Notes: generated by a model not told the origin, from the letters alone. 64,000 nt of DNA from Piper betle (GCA_033002965.1 JAURVB010013144.1:1-64000), one strand, 5' to 3'; positions 1 through 12,075 are shown, counted from the first letter of the stretch. Numbers and translations are program-made.

Positions 1-2357
1 CATCTCGTGCTTATCACCTACATATATATAAGAAAAACGTCAGTAACAAGCGTTACTGGTCCGGAAAATAAAATAACTATAACAAACTGGCTATGAGAGC
101 AAACTCTCATCTGAAAGAAAACCATCATACTTCCTCAAGAACACTCTGAAGGGCACTACTGAGGAGCCACTGGGCTGCAGACCCGGTAGCATCCCGAACT
201 TACTGCTCTGCTGCTGGTACTGTGCTACTCTCAGCACTTCTTTTCAGTACTTCTCATGAAACTTTATCCTAAGCCCTCTCCGAACCTCCATATCTCTCCT
301 GGCCTTGAGCACGAAGGCCGAGTACTCTCAGGCAGTCGCCTTTAGTACCCTTTGAACCACAAGTCCGGACATGCGCTGTACTAAACAGTACCCGTAAACC
401 TCCACGTTCTCCGGGTGTGAGGAACTCAAACGCGGAGTTGTCAGGATCCCTCGGGAATGGAACAGTCCGCTGGCACTAATCCAGAGCCCGCTTTGACTGT
501 CACGGCATCCTCTGCATGGTACGTGCAGTCGGTTTCTCCATCTCTCGTCTCACTGAAAACTCGATAAAACTATATATATAGGCCTGGGAAGGGATTCATA
601 TAATAGGCCCGAAGGCAACTTGTGGTGGATCTTGTTTTCGAAATCATCCTCGAGGGATCTCATCCTCGAGGGGTTATTAATCCGGAAATATTCGATTAAA
701 TGGCCCGAGTTAAGTGGGATCCGATAAAACGCCACTTAACCCGCCCTGCAATAATAAAATAAACATACAATGGAAGAGCGTAAAACAAGACGAGTCCTAA
801 ACGGACCTGGTAGAAGCTCCAAGCGTGTCATCGCGCCTAGGCGGTGAGCTCCTACTCCGTACCTACACATCAAAACTAAATACTAACGCCCACTAACTAC
901 ATGATGCATCAAACTCAATAAATATCAATCACAATCAATAATCATAAATATGAAAATAATTCTAACTCATCCTATTCCTACCAATTTTATTATATTTTCC
1001 TAAGCTACATTACTCGATTAGCATGCTCAACTCGATCTACCTCATTAGATCATTCACTATTCATTCTCAATTAATTGCATCATGCAATCATCACTACACT
1101 CATACTCATACATTTATCATGACAATTATTCAATTCTAGCATGGTATACTAACAATCATAATCAATTTTAAATAACTCAATCGGAGGTACTTATACCTCA
1201 CGTTGTCGACATTCGGCGACGGCTAGGGTTCCGTCGCGCGTCTCGGAGCTCAAATTCGGCGCTCATCGGCGTCCGAAGCTCGATCGGGCTCCACTGGGTG
1301 AGCCCCGCGGAAGATCCGGTGAATTCCGGCGAATTCCAGAAATTCCGATTTTCCGGCGGTTTTCCGGCAGCTAATGGCGGTTTTCCGGCGACTTCCGGTG
1401 GTTTTCCGGCGACAATCGCCATCGGCGTCTACTAGCTGGATAGGGGTCATATAGGGTACCATTGGAACCGGCTCGGCGAGCCCGACTCATCTATGAGGTC
1501 AACGCGGTCGGCCGAGGCGGTGGCTCGCCGGAAAAAGGCTAAAACAGAGCCGGCGGCGATGGGTGGCTCGATCCGGCCGCCCTGGGCGGCGCTGGCCTCC
1601 GTGCCGGTCGGGGAGGGTCGCTGGAGGGCTGAGGGTGCTGAGCCGACCTCCTGATCATGGCGGCGACGATCGCCGGCGGCGCAATCGCCGACGAAAACGG
1701 AACGCGGCGCGGCAATTGGCGAGGCGTTCCGGCGTCGCGGCGGCCACATGGTGGCCGGGGCTGGTCGGGGCGGCACGGCGACGCCGTCGTCGGGCTAGGC
1801 GGCGACCATCGACTGCCGGGCGGCGGCGGCGCGCGGCGGCGACGCGCAGTGGCGGCGCGTCGAGGTAAGGGTTTCGGGAAGAAAAGCAATGGTCGGGGGT
1901 GTGTGTGGTGGCAAACTCGTAAATATTACTTGACTCGTCTCCGACTCGAGTCAAAATAATATTTAAGTCATAAAAAAATTCCAAAAAATTTGGGAAAAAT
2001 CCTATAAAATCAAACAACACAAAAAAATCATAATGATATGCTCTAGAACTATCAACCCACCCAAAATGCCCGTAACGCGTCCTAACGCGGTAAACGGCCT
2101 AAAACTAATTCTACGATCCACTATATATAAAAATAAAAAAATCACTGGCATACTCTCATATATTCTGATAACTCATTCTGTTCTGCTGTGTTCATGACGT
2201 TATCATCATATACTTGGGTACGCATGACCCTCATAGCTCATACACGTGACCGGCGTCGGCTCGGTACGCGTGTCCTGAAACTGACTCAACTCGAAAAATA
2301 ATGGTCGACCCGACCGGTTCTGAATATAAAACCCTAACTCGAATCGTGGGTTTTACA
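1..2357 (-). mobile_element. Partial solo-type LTR, ~3 kb Gypsy LTR family (copy 1)
   Basis: The sequence matches 53838-56388 in the same direction and 26128-28550 in the opposite direction almost base for base, so it is one copy of a young LTR family. The window starts inside it. The right end is the LTR 5' terminus on the minus strand (reads ...GGTTTTACA at 2357, i.e. TGTAAAACC). A TATA-like run lies near 571-580. A GC-rich block at about 1200-1880 contains short repeats of the type GGTTTTCCGGCGA. Open frames on both strands in that block are composition artefacts. The left target duplication lies outside the window; the right one would be CTGAC (2358-2362). Confidence 0.85.
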
Positions 2358-4014
2358 CTGACTCATCCTACTCATGATCATCACCTACATATATTATAAA
2401 AACACATTAGTAATGAGTGTTACTGGTCCAAAAATATAACAAATATCAAATTGGCTATGAGAGTAAACTCTCATATGAAGGAAAACATTCATATACTTCT
2501 CGTGAACTCTCTGAAGGGCACCTACTGAGGAGCCACTGGGCTACAGACCCGGTAGCATCCCGAACTGACTGTCCTACCACTGCTAATTTTTTCATTTCAT
2601 TTTTTGATCCCTCGGTAATACTAGTATATCCTAAGCCCTCTCCTTTCCTCCATAATTCTCATGGCCTTGAGTACAAAGACCGAGTACTCTCAAGCAATCG
2701 CCTTTAGTACCCTTTGAGCCAGAAGTCCGGACATGTATTGTACTAAACAGTACCTGTAAACCTCCACGTTTCATCGGGTGTGAGGAACTCAAAATGGGAG
2801 TGGTCAGGATCCCTCAGGATTAGAATAGCCTGCTCACTAATTCAGAGCCCAGTTTGACTGGCACGTGCACCCGCTCCTGGTATGTATGAGTCGGTTTTCC
2901 CATATCTCGTCTCACTGAAAATTCGATAAATTATATATAGGTCTAGGAAGGGATTTATATAATAGGCCCGAAGGCAACTTGTAGTGGATCTTGTTTTTGA
3001 AAACACACTCAAGGGATTTCATCTTTGAGGGTTACTAATTTAGAAGATCGATTGATTAAATGACCCGGGTTAAGTGGGATCCAATAAAATGCCATTTAAT
3101 TTGTCCTGCAACTAATAAAACATTATATAATAGAGTAGAGCGTAAAACAGAAAATGAGTCCTGAACGGGCTTGGTAGAAGCTCAAATCGTGCCCACGAGC
3201 CGAAGCGGTGGGCTCCTATTCCATGCATACACATCAAAACTAAATACTAACGGCCAGTATAATGCATGAATGCTACACTCTTCATCAATCAATAGAAGAC
3301 AACATCTATTTACATGTATTTAAATTTAAATTCCAATTCACTATTATCATCCGTTAACATGCATTTAAATTTAAACCAACACCTACTTACAATCACACGA
3401 TTTGTATCACAATAAAATCAGAAAATAATTCATTACTAAATAAAATCAGATAAAATTCTATACCTAATCGTCAGTCACGTGGCGACGGCGACAAGGTTGT
3501 GACCAGCTCGAGTGAAGAAAATGAGTGGTCGAGGGAATAAAATGAATGGTCTAGGAAAAAAACGAATGGTCATCTTGTAATTAAAACTTGACTTGACTTT
3601 GACTCTAAAAAATAATACTAACTCGTAATAATTCTAAAAAATCAAGAAAAAAACGGGAAAAAATCCCATAAAATATCACAACATTACAATGACATGCTCT
3701 ATAACAATAACCTATCCAAACTGCCCGTAATGCATCCTAATACATTATTTGGTCTAAAAATAATTCTACGAACTAATTAAAATAAATAAAGAAAATCTGG
3801 TGTACTCTCATATATTTTGATAACTCATTCTGCTACTGACTTGCTGACATTATCATCATATACTTAGGCATGCATAACTCTCATGGTTCATAACACAAGA
3901 CCGGCCTCGACTCGGTACGTGTGTTTTGAAATTGACCCGACTGAAAACAACAGTCGAACCGACGAGTTCAGACTATAAAACCTTGACTCGAGTCACAGAT
4001 TTTATAGTTTCACA
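2358..4014 (-). mobile_element. Diverged LTR remnant of the same broad family
   Basis: The order of blocks (ATCACCTACATAT, GTTACTGGTCC, the AGGATCCCTC region, a TATA-like run near 2930, and a final region with GACTCGAGTCA) parallels the LTR at 53250-56388, but with many substitutions and a shortened GC-rich part. It ends at about 4014 with TTTCACA, a decayed form of TTTTACA. The next bases (4015-4035) read as a purine tract on the minus strand, AGAAGGGGGAGAACTTG, as expected next to a 3' LTR. This looks like the old LTR into which copy 1 (1-2357) inserted. No internal region is recognisable to the right. Confidence 0.65.
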
Positions 4015-4489
4015 CAAGTTCTCCCCCTTCTGGCCTGAGAAGGATATGCTTATATAAACATAATTTGATGTGTGAAAACAAAAAAAGTAAGTAATGAAAT
4101 GTTACAATAAATGGGTCATAAATACAAACACACTCTGTAATAACTATAGTTGTAAAAATTTGGAATCAGGGTCTGAATCGATTTTCGAGGGAGTTACGGA
4201 ATCAGATCGAATTAGTCAAAATTGGTCAGGAATGGGTTTAGTTGAATCGGTCTAAATCGGTCCTATAAAAAAATTTGATAACTCATAACATAAAATACAG
4301 AATTACATAATTTCTCAACACAAATACACAAGTTTATAGTATAATACAAACACAAAAGATGTTTACTATTTGTCATCATAATACTACAATTTCATAAGTG
4401 TAACGTTTGATATATCATCATTTGTGCTCTATCAAATGATAATAACAAGTCATCAATACAAGTCCACAAAATCAAGGTTTAGCACAATT

Positions 4490-5330
4490 TTACATGTTTA
4501 TTACTAAATCATCCAATTCAGTATCTGACGCATCTTCAGAGTCTGAATCACTATCACCAATGGGAAGAGTAGAGCTCTCACCCGCATCAACATAAGACCC
4601 CTGCGTAAAAGGAGGCATAGAGCTCCCACTCAAATGAAGTCCCTTACGTACGGGAGACATAGACAAATTTTGTTGTGAGTTAATAGATATACCAAAATCT
4701 ACATTAAGTCCACTAGAAAGAGGGGGCAAAGAAAAACCAGTAGACGTAGTAGAACACAATCCAATTGTAGTTGCATTGTTTGACATATTGACATTGATTG
4801 TTCCTTCATTTGTTGTAGTTTTCAATGTCTTGCCACTTTTATTTTCTACAAAGGCCTCTTCGTCTTCATCATCGCTCTTGTCAACATTGGTACGAAGGAA
4901 ACCAACATACAAAGAAAAATCATACCCTATTTATTTCAATTCTAAAAAAATTCATACATAAAATCTTACATGTGATGTAAGGTTTATTTAAATTTACTGA
5001 TGGTGATTGGTTGCCCCATTCTCCAACCCACTCATCTAATGAGTCTTCTAGCATCAAATGTTCACTAACTGCATCATATTTATGCCTCCATCTCAACTCT
5101 TTTTCTTTTACTCGCATGTTGTAATGAACATATACAAGATCATTTACTCTCTTCCTTGCAATTTGATTTCTTTTTTGGTATATACTTGGTCAAAAGTGCT
5201 CCAATTACGTTGATAACCCGATGATGATGAAGTTTGACTAAGTATTCTAATACCTATCTTTTGTAGTTCAGAGCAGCTTATACTATGTTGCTCCCACCAT
5301 GATGCTATATTTGACAAGTTGAATTACTTA
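4490..5330 (-). pseudogene. hAT transposase, C-terminal dimerisation region (broken)
   Basis: Read on the minus strand from about 5330, the translation carries the hAT C-terminal signature: a tryptophan pair before an EQHS-like stretch, then RILSQTSSSSG, RNWSTFDQVYTKKRN and LVYVHYNMRVKEKEL. This is followed by an acidic DSLDEWVGEW segment near 5030 and a serine/aspartate-rich tail ending DDLVINM at 4490. These are established marks of plant hAT (Ac/Tam3-type) transposases, where this region mediates dimerisation. The reading frame shifts near 5117 and again near 4915, so the segments are not one open frame. No intact gene remains. Confidence 0.75.
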
Positions 5331-5559
5331 CAAGCTTGCTATAATAACGAAATGTGGATAAAGGTGTATTTTACTTGGATAAAGGACTTTCCTATTGGTA
5401 ATTGCAAGAGAATGTCTAAAATCTCCTTTTGAAGATTCAAAATCAGACCACTAAAAAATATTAAAATAAAATTAGTAATCATATTTAGTTATACATAAGC
5501 ATTTCTATGTAAAATTAAAAATAATAGTATCTTAACCTGCAAAGATGTCATGGATCAAG

Positions 5560-6058
5560 CTACCTCATCAAGTTCCACATAACAAATGATATAATTGAAT
5601 GCATGATATACCTCAATTGGCTACAAATTTATACAAAGTCAAACACAAAAAATATAAAATTGTTAAAAAATTTATAAAGGTACGTAAGTCAAATGAGAAC
5701 ATACAATGGTAGATTCAAGGCGATAACAAGTTTGAGGATTAAGCATATATGCTGCAACATGAAGAGGATGACAAAATTGATTCGCCCATCTCTTAGTAAT
5801 AATATCAACAAATAACTTGTATTGTTTTACTTTCATGCCATGTACCACTTTTATTTCTTCATAGTCTTTTTCATTTCATTATAAACAAATGGCATTGAAG
5901 GTCTTTCATTACTATCCACAAATCTAAAAAATCGAACAAGTGGCTCAACTGTTTTATGCACAAATTCCATCTTCCAAAAATTTGCACTTAAGACAACATT
6001 TTCAGCTGCTATTCCATCATCTTCTTTTGCATACTTTGATGATGAATACATTTCAGAG
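5560..6058 (-). pseudogene. hAT transposase, middle region (broken)
   Basis: The minus-strand translation at 5851-6051 contains SANFWKMEFVHKTVEPLVRF, FRFVDSNERPSMPFVYNEM and MKK. This matches the family pattern FW-x-x-V-x-x-x-PLV-x-x-LR-x-VD-x-x-x-x-PxM-x-x-xY-x-x-M of plant hAT proteins. It lies between the DUF659 part (8350-9130) and the dimerisation part (4490-5330), in the correct order for a minus-strand gene. The LTR insertion (6059-8347) cuts just upstream: the right flank ends in a KKMFVS-like stretch and the left flank resumes with SEMYSSSKYAK. The segment from 5560 to 5850 is more decayed, with only scattered similarity. Confidence 0.65.
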
Positions 6059-7267
6059 GGCCACGAGCCAAGTGTTACTATACGAAACTAAGTGTCTTGT
6101 AAATTAATTTTCTATGAATTTTCAATTATTTTAAATATACTATAAGCTCAGAATAATTTAAGCCCATGAGCCGAACCAAAATCCCACTGTCATGCAAACA
6201 ATCTCGAAGAAAGAATAGTCTAATAATAAAGTCCTCCAGCTGTCCCGACTCTACCCATCTTTCCATGCTCATACCTGTAGAGTCAATTTCGCGTTAGTAA
6301 TAAAGCCACTAAGCCGCATAATTAAATGAAACAAGTCAATATAATCCCTATTATCATTTCTGGAGACTTTTAGTTGTTATGAGCCTATGCTAAGCTCCAA
6401 TTATGCTGGGAGGGGTGGCCACCCCATCCAACTACAATCTATGTATGCGCACACACGCTACATGGTACATGGCCTGTAGTTACCGATATTTGTCATTGAC
6501 TCACCCTCTCAGTATCACAAGTGCATAATTAGTCGTCTTGCACCACTGCGCCCTATCACCCCTTTCGGCACGGAGCCAGGTATTTAATCTTTCATGGGGT
6601 GCTGCCCTATATCAGATTGTGTCAATTAATTGACCCCGGTTGCGCTCGACACTTGGTGGTCGGATATGAATTCAATTCGACCAAGACTCCCACATAGTAA
6701 TTTTTTTTAAGGGTGTGGCCCTATATCGAACTGAGTCAATTCCTTGACCCCAATTGCACTCAGTACATGGTAGTCAAATCTGGGCTCAGGCCGACCAGGG
6801 TTGTCAAAAAAGAAAAATACAACATTTCAAATAATTATACAAACCTAGAATTGTGATGAGGAACCCGCAACTACGACACATGATCCTAATATGACTGTAA
6901 TTTCTCTAAAGCCAAATGTGCTCACAAGCTATCCAAAGGATGTTTTATTTAACAACAAAACTCTCTTTTATATAGAACAATATGTGTGGAATTCAAGAAG
7001 TCATTATATTAAATTTTATTAATATGTGTGGAATTCAAGAAGTCACTACATTAAATTTTATATAAAAGAGCATAATCACTCGTAACTTTATCATTTGTAT
7101 GATAATGAAAAATCTAAAACTACTATTAAGCGAATATGAATGGGTTATAATTGATAATTTATGATATTGATTCTTAAGAATTTATTTAATTAAATATTAT
7201 TTATGCTTCATTTTAAGATTTATAAAACCCTAAATAAAATAACCTAATTATTTTTTCGAGGTTTTAC
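6059..7267 (-). mobile_element. 3' LTR of a decayed minus-strand LTR element (1.24-kb LTR family)
   Basis: About 1.2 kb that matches the solo LTRs at 24036-25274 and 60302-62433 (second copy without its TRIM insert). It includes the two tandem blocks that read CCCCGGTTGCGCTCG and the terminal ...GGTTTTACA at 7267. The outer ~20 bp (TGTAACAACGTGCCC in the 24036 copy) are missing at the left, so the insertion edge and its target duplication are lost. The following bases (7268-7305) read on the minus strand as TTCAAGGTCGAAAATTTCC then AAAGTGGAGAGATTG, i.e. the purine tract next to a 3' LTR. Confidence 0.7.
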
Positions 7268-8218
7268 AATCTCTCCACTTTGGAAATTTTCGACCTTGAA
7301 AATATAATAGGGTTATGAGTAGAATATTTTTTGGCAATAAAAAAGGGGATACACATAAGATCCTTTTTTCAAGGCAATTCCTGCATATCACTCAACCACC
7401 GAACGAACTCTCCATGGAGGGCTACTAGAGACATCAATAATAATTTCAGTACAAAATTGCAGAAATGGTTGTTTGTTTCCATAGAAGAATTGTCAAACTC
7501 TCCATACCTTTCCCAGGGCTTCCTTCGAGCATCCATCAATCAGACAGGATCATACATATCCGGGCATCAGATGCACATCCATATAAACAGGAATTTTTGG
7601 TAGCTTTGAGTATCATTGTTCATAATACAACTATCCTTTTGACAACAAGAAGCTCATGAACCCTTCCCGATCATTGATTCTTGCAAGTTCTGACCACAAC
7701 ATTCTCCTACAGCAGCAAATGCCCCCGTAACACCAGCAGCCATTGCAATTGCAGGAATGACTCTTTGAATATCACTTCCCTGATGAAGTTTCTCCTCTAA
7801 AACAGTGTCGGAAGCAATTATATCTGCCATCCCTGTGTAAATCTCCGGTTACAACAACATCCCACCGCCACAGCTCGCATCATCCCCATCAGTGACATTG
7901 CAGGTGTCACCACCCCCATTCATAACATCAATGCTCATAGCCCACAGACCCCCCAATGACACATAGACAAGATCGGAACTCAATCGAGTTCTCACCACAC
8001 CATACCACAAAACCAACTCCCCGACTATCACAAGCTCAATCTACACCAAGTCGCCCCCTTTCTTCCAACCCACCGGGTGAGGCCAACGAGAACCACCCAA
8101 AACCAAAGGAAGCACACGGAAAGTCCGCTTCCGATAGACCCCGACATCCCATTTTGCCGGAGCACCAATTGGCGAGCGATGAGCAGATACAAATGCGGGG
8201 AGGACGACAGCGGCGGCG
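7268..8218 (-). mobile_element. Internal segment of the decayed LTR element, with coding-like non-transposon sequence
   Basis: It lies between a 3' LTR (6059-7267) and a 129-bp scrap of the 5' LTR (8219-8347), so it occupies the internal position of an LTR element. Apart from the purine tract (7268-7305), no gag, pol or primer-binding site is visible. Composition differs from the neighbours: 7830-8218 is C-rich on the plus strand. On the minus strand 7830-7654 is an open frame of 58 codons beginning MADIIASD and ending MIGKGS before a stop. Its smooth codon pattern suggests a former host exon. I do not recognise the protein. It may be a captured gene fragment; it could also be diverged gag. 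Confidence 0.45.
7654..7830 (-). pseudogene. Short unrecognised coding-like frame inside LTR element (58 aa)
   Basis: An open frame of 58 residues plus stop. It begins MADIIASDTVLEEKLHQ, has an alanine/glycine-rich middle (IPAIAMAAGVTGAFAAVGE), a CC pair, and ends ESMIGKGS. No transposon motif is present. No signal peptide or clear membrane helix is evident, although the middle is moderately hydrophobic. It sits inside an LTR element in the element's sense direction, which suggests a captured host gene piece. It is probably not a complete gene. The function is unknown and I assign none. Confidence 0.3.
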
Positions 8219-8347
8219 ATGGGTTATAATTGATAATTTATGATATTGATTTTTAAAAATTTATTTAATTAAATATTATTTATGGTTTATTCTAAGATTT
8301 ATAAAACTCTAAATAAAATAACCTAATTATTTTTTTCGGGGTTTTAC
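8219..8347 (-). mobile_element. 5' LTR scrap of the decayed LTR element
   Basis: These 129 bases repeat the end segment of 6059-7267: GGGTTATAATTGATAATTTA, the ATTTATTTAATTAAATATT stretch, and the terminal TTCGGGGTTTTACA at 8347. On the minus strand this is the first 129 bp of the LTR. The rest of the 5' LTR and the primer-binding site are deleted. To the right, hAT transposase coding resumes at once with a KKMFV-like stretch. No target duplication can be matched because the other end of the element is truncated. Confidence 0.7.
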
Positions 8348-9140
8348 AGAGACAAACATCTTTTTCAATGCCTGCTTATACTCTAAGAAATTAGCAAACG
8401 TAAAAAATGAGTAGCAAATTAACTAGCCTCAGGCCTCACCAATTCATGCCCATTTGTGAAATTATTTCTCATAAGAGCCAACAACCATAAGTGGTTGTAT
8501 ATTAGTTTTGTGAATTTTTGTGCATTCATAATGCATGTTCTAACTTTTTTAATTTTTACAAAGTCTTTAAGCATCAAATTGATATAATGGGCATCACACA
8601 GAGTCCAAAATAAATGTGACCTCTTATGTTATAGCATCCTCTTGACAGCTTTGTATGCCGAAGCATTATCGGTAATGACTTGCACAATATTTTCCTCCCC
8701 AACTTCTTCTATTACTTTGTCTAGTAAACTAAACAAATAACTAGCATCCTTTTTGTCTAAAGCATCAATTGATCCAAGGAAATACATTCCTCTTGTGCAG
8801 TAAACTAGAAAATTGATCAGAGTTCTACTAGATTGATTGGTCCACCCACTAGACATAATAGAACAACCCGTTGTCTTCCAAGATATTTTTAAATCCTCTA
8901 AGCTAGCATTTATAAAGCCACTTCATCAGTAAGAAGTTTACCTGATAAAGAACTTCTTCCAGGAGGTTTGATCCCTTGATCACTATATCTACCTGCCACA
9001 TTAATTATTTTATGAAAGTAAGGCGACTCAATAATATGGAAAGAAATTGTACAGTGATAGAAGAATTGAGCAATAGCTATGTGCAAATGCTCTTTTGCTT
9101 TATTTTCTATTGCCGTAGAAATTCTCATTTCCTTTGATGT
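8348..9140 (-). pseudogene. hAT transposase, DUF659 region (broken)
   Basis: On the minus strand 9128-8910 encodes IAIAQFFYHCTISFHIIESP and then PPGRSSLSGKLL. 8856-8629 encodes MSSGWTNQSSRTLINFLV, YCTRGMYFLGSIDALDKKD and VGEENIVQVITDNASAYKA. This is the DUF659 signature (SDGW-T, LINFLV, VVTDNASNY) found in plant hAT-like transposases, including the catalytic aspartate in TDNA. Frames change near 8880, and stops occur in 8350-8500, where an LVRPEA-type stretch is still visible. The downstream part of the gene lies beyond the LTR insertion, at 5560-6058. Confidence 0.75.
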
Positions 9141-9319
9141 ACTCTTCTTCTCACTTTCAACAAAAGATGTCTTCCTCTTCCCAGTAGACTTAGAGCACCC
9201 AACATCTTTTTTTAAATTTGCTCCTGAACTTCAATATCTCCCTATCTGACTTATTCAAACCATATGACCCTATTTCTTCTCTAATCTTTTCTTTTTATTT
9301 TTTGGCCTTTTCCACACTT

Positions 9320-9525
9320 TTAAAATAGTCTTTCATTTTTTTGTAAATTTGCTTCAGGAACTTTCTCACAAACAGTAACATTTCCTTTGATTCCAACAAT
9401 ATGTTGCTTGAATTGATATACCCCTTCACTTATGATTTTTTTACAAAAGTTATAGGTTACTTGATTTTTGAATGTGTCAACTGATGTGCCATATGCCCAA
9501 CTAATATCTATCTTCCCCATGACAA
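9320..9525 (-). pseudogene. hAT transposase, BED-type zinc finger region (damaged)
   Basis: The minus-strand translation begins MGKIDISWAYGTSVDTFKNQ at about 9520 and continues through YNFCKKIISEGVYQFKQHI, GIKGNVTVCEKVP. This follows the BED finger pattern of plant hAT proteins (W-x-x-G, CxFC, GG-x-x-x-K-x-HL, V-x-x-C-x-x-VP). The first cysteine of the CxFC pair is replaced by tyrosine (YNFC), so the zinc site is incomplete. In the family this domain binds the transposon ends. Upstream, 9530-10560 holds only short open frames and no further recognisable domain. Confidence 0.65.
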
Positions 9526-10579
9526 ATCTGGCACTGATAAATAAACTTGCTTTCACAATAAAAAGTGACATACAAGATGCACAAAATGTAAATCCTGAGA
9601 AATAAATGAAGCAAAAAACGTTCACCGTCTATATGTCCCAACAAGGCTCCAGTGAGAAGATTCAACACAGCCAAACTAACTTACAAAGCACTTGTTAACA
9701 ATGCCAATGATCACAATTTCACCTAAAGTAACTTACGAAAGCACTTGATAACAGGAAACAGAAATAATGACTCCCTTCAACTATGGATAAAACCACAAAA
9801 TTATGAACTTTGAACGACAAGCAAGCAACTATAGCCATAACCGGTTACATGGAAATCCCCTTAAAGAAAAAAAATACCAACAGAGATGCACAAAAAGATG
9901 AAAAGAAACCACTTTTTTCCAATCCAAAGCTTCATCCTGAGACATCAAAACCATCCATACAATGACACCAAAAAATAAAAAAGCAAAAACAAAAGAAGCA
10001 CAAAAATGATGAATAAACAATAACATACAAGGTATTAGCATGCTGTATCAAGCCATTTCAAAGACTCTTTGTAGGATGACTTTACAAACTGGTTCTAGAG
10101 AACCTCCATCTCTATCTCCTCCTCCTCACTAGCTATTGATCACAACAAAAGAACAACACCCAGAGAAAGAAAACAACACAACCAAACACAAACATGGGAC
10201 CACAGATAAATGACGAAGGAGGAAGACGCTTGTGAAAAACAAGGAAAGGTGATGAGGAAGAAGAAGAGTTCAAGACTTGTCCAACTCCAACATGGTAGAG
10301 AGAGGATGAGTGGATTGGAATTACGAATGACCCACCAATAACTAGAGCTGCATACTCAATATGAACAAGCGTCTACATCAAAATGCAATCTCTTCAACAC
10401 CAAATGCCAGGATTCATAGCACGTAGCAATATTATATTGACAACTTTCAAAGGTAAGGACAACAACTTCAACAATCTTATTTGTGAAATACTGAAAGTTG
10501 ATGTTTACGAATTAATTGCTTGATAACATCAACTGTTCTTATCTTATGAAATCAAAATTAATTCCTTAAATCTGAATGC

Positions 10580-10985
10580 TGCACAACATCAACGATTCTT
10601 ACAGTATGGACAACCCTCATAGGGGGAGGCAGAGGGAGGGGCTCACACGGGGGCAAGGGTGGCGGCAACATAGGGTGGGGCGAGGCCAGAAGCAAAGGTG
10701 TTGGCGCGGAGGGAGGGCCGAGGCACAAGGGGGTGGCGGCGGAGGGAGGCTGAGGCATCAGGGGGCGGCGGCAGAGGGAGGCCGAGGCACACGGGGAGCA
10801 GTAGTGGGAGGGGCGACACACACGGGAGTGGTGGCGGAGGGAGGCCGAAGCACACAGGGGCAGTGGCGGCAGAAGGAGGGGCGAGGCCAGAGACAAAGGT
10901 GTCGGCAGCAAGGGGAGGGCCGAGGTAGAATGGGGCGGCGGCAGACGGGCGAAGGGAGGGGGAGGTACAGGGATTTTAGCTTTTA
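10580..10985. other. GC-rich purine/pyrimidine-skewed block near the hAT 5' end
   Basis: A ~400-bp stretch very rich in GGGGCGGCGG and GGGAGGCCGAGG-type motifs on the plus strand, inside the hAT element and about 260 bp from its right terminus. It has loose internal repeats of about 35-60 bp with GAGGGAGGCCGAGGCACA. Open frames on both strands (proline-rich on minus, glycine/arginine-rich on plus) follow from the low complexity and are not called as genes. It may be the former 5' leader or promoter region of the transposase. Confidence 0.5.
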
Positions 10986-11250
10986 AAAATTTTAATTCCA
11001 CTTTTGCCCATACATAAATAATTTATTCATTAAGATACCTTGATTATTTTCGTCATTTACCCATAAAAATCGATTCTCCCCGATTTACGCCGATTTGAAA
11101 TCAGTTGTGAATCAGTATAAATAGGCCGATTAGACGACCAATTTTTAACTAACTAATTCAGTGGTTTTTTCTGATTAGATGCGTTCTGATCCGATTTAAA
11201 TTGGCTGATTTCGAGTAGAATAAGTCGATTTTTACAACCCAGGTAATAAC

Positions 11251-11423
11251 GAGATATGAAAAGAGAATAAATAAAGCCTACATATTTCATAATAATGAAA
11301 TATGAAAAGACAATAAATAGAGCTTATTGAAAAGAATCTATAAATATTATTAAATTATAATAATTTAATAATATTTAAAATTCATTTCGAGATAAAATAC
11401 CAAGTTATTTTCAGGGTTTTACA
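11251..11423 (-). mobile_element. LTR-start fragment, minus orientation
   Basis: It ends ...TTTTCAGGGTTTTACA at 11423; on the minus strand this is TGTAAAACCCTGAAAATAAC, like the start of the 1.24-kb LTR family copy at 60302. Only about 170 bp of AT-rich sequence is left. Its left side is cut by the hAT target duplication at 11243-11250. I could not follow the rest of this LTR beyond the left end of the hAT element at 4015-4136. Confidence 0.45.
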
Positions 11424-12075
11424 ATAAATCCTTTAGAGGAGGAGAATTCAACACAGAAGTTCTGTTTTCATTAGAGTTTGAGTGCAATCAGAGCTTCACT
11501 GGAGGATTTTAGTGTTGCATGCTATTGGATATCAACTTGGCTTGATTAAACTCACTCAAAGTTAGATACTTTGAGGATTTTTTGAAGTCTACCGAAGTTC
11601 GCTACTTCACCCGAAAAGAAATTTGGGGATTTTGACTCCAAAATTCAATCGATTTCGGCAAGTCCTCTCAATCAATTCTTTTAGTGTTTTGAAGTGATTT
11701 GAATTGATTGACTGAAGATTTGGGTTTTCTGGTTTGATCTTTTTTGTGCTCATTGTTTAACTGAAGTCTTCCACTGAAACCTAATTTATTTAATTTGTTT
11801 GATCAATTCCTTTCTGATTGTCGATTGTGCTCATGTATCTTATAATTCGAGTGGAGTTGGACCATTAGAAGGAATGATGAAGGCTCAAGCTCTTTGTCGC
11901 AAGGCAGAAGAAATGATAGAGAATTGAGTTTGAGTGTTAGCTATCCGAGAGATAAGAAAGATTTATCCTTTGGTAGTTTTACTGTTTGAATTGGTATTCA
12001 TGAAAAATCTCTGGAACATCAAGATTTTGATGTTGACGATAGATTTGTAGCTGCCTAGAAGCACAAGGATGACTT

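Larger units (their letters stand above)
4145..11242 (-). mobile_element. Degenerate hAT transposon with 8-bp target duplication
   Basis: Direct repeats GTAATAAC at 4137-4144 and 11243-11250 flank the element, the 8-bp size typical of hAT insertions. The ends are short inverted repeats: TATAGTTGTAAAAAT on the left against CTGGGTTGTAAAAAT read inward from the right (12 of 15 match). Inside, on the minus strand, are a BED-like zinc finger (about 9330-9520), DUF659-like transposase (8350-9130), a mid region (5560-6058) and a hAT dimerisation C-terminus (4490-5330). The frame is broken in many places, and an LTR element has inserted at 6059-8347. The span is 7.1 kb, or about 4.8 kb without the insertion. 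The element should be non-functional for transposition. Confidence 0.85.

Noticed and set aside
550..735. A 61-residue open frame, almost identical at 550-735, 27818-28003 and 54388-54573
   Set aside because: It is repeated because the LTRs are near-identical copies, overlaps the LTR TATA region and resembles no protein; diverged LTRs do not keep it open.
10558..11001. Proline-rich minus-strand frame of 147 codons
   Set aside because: Low-complexity GC-rich block within the hAT element; the opposite strand is equally open.
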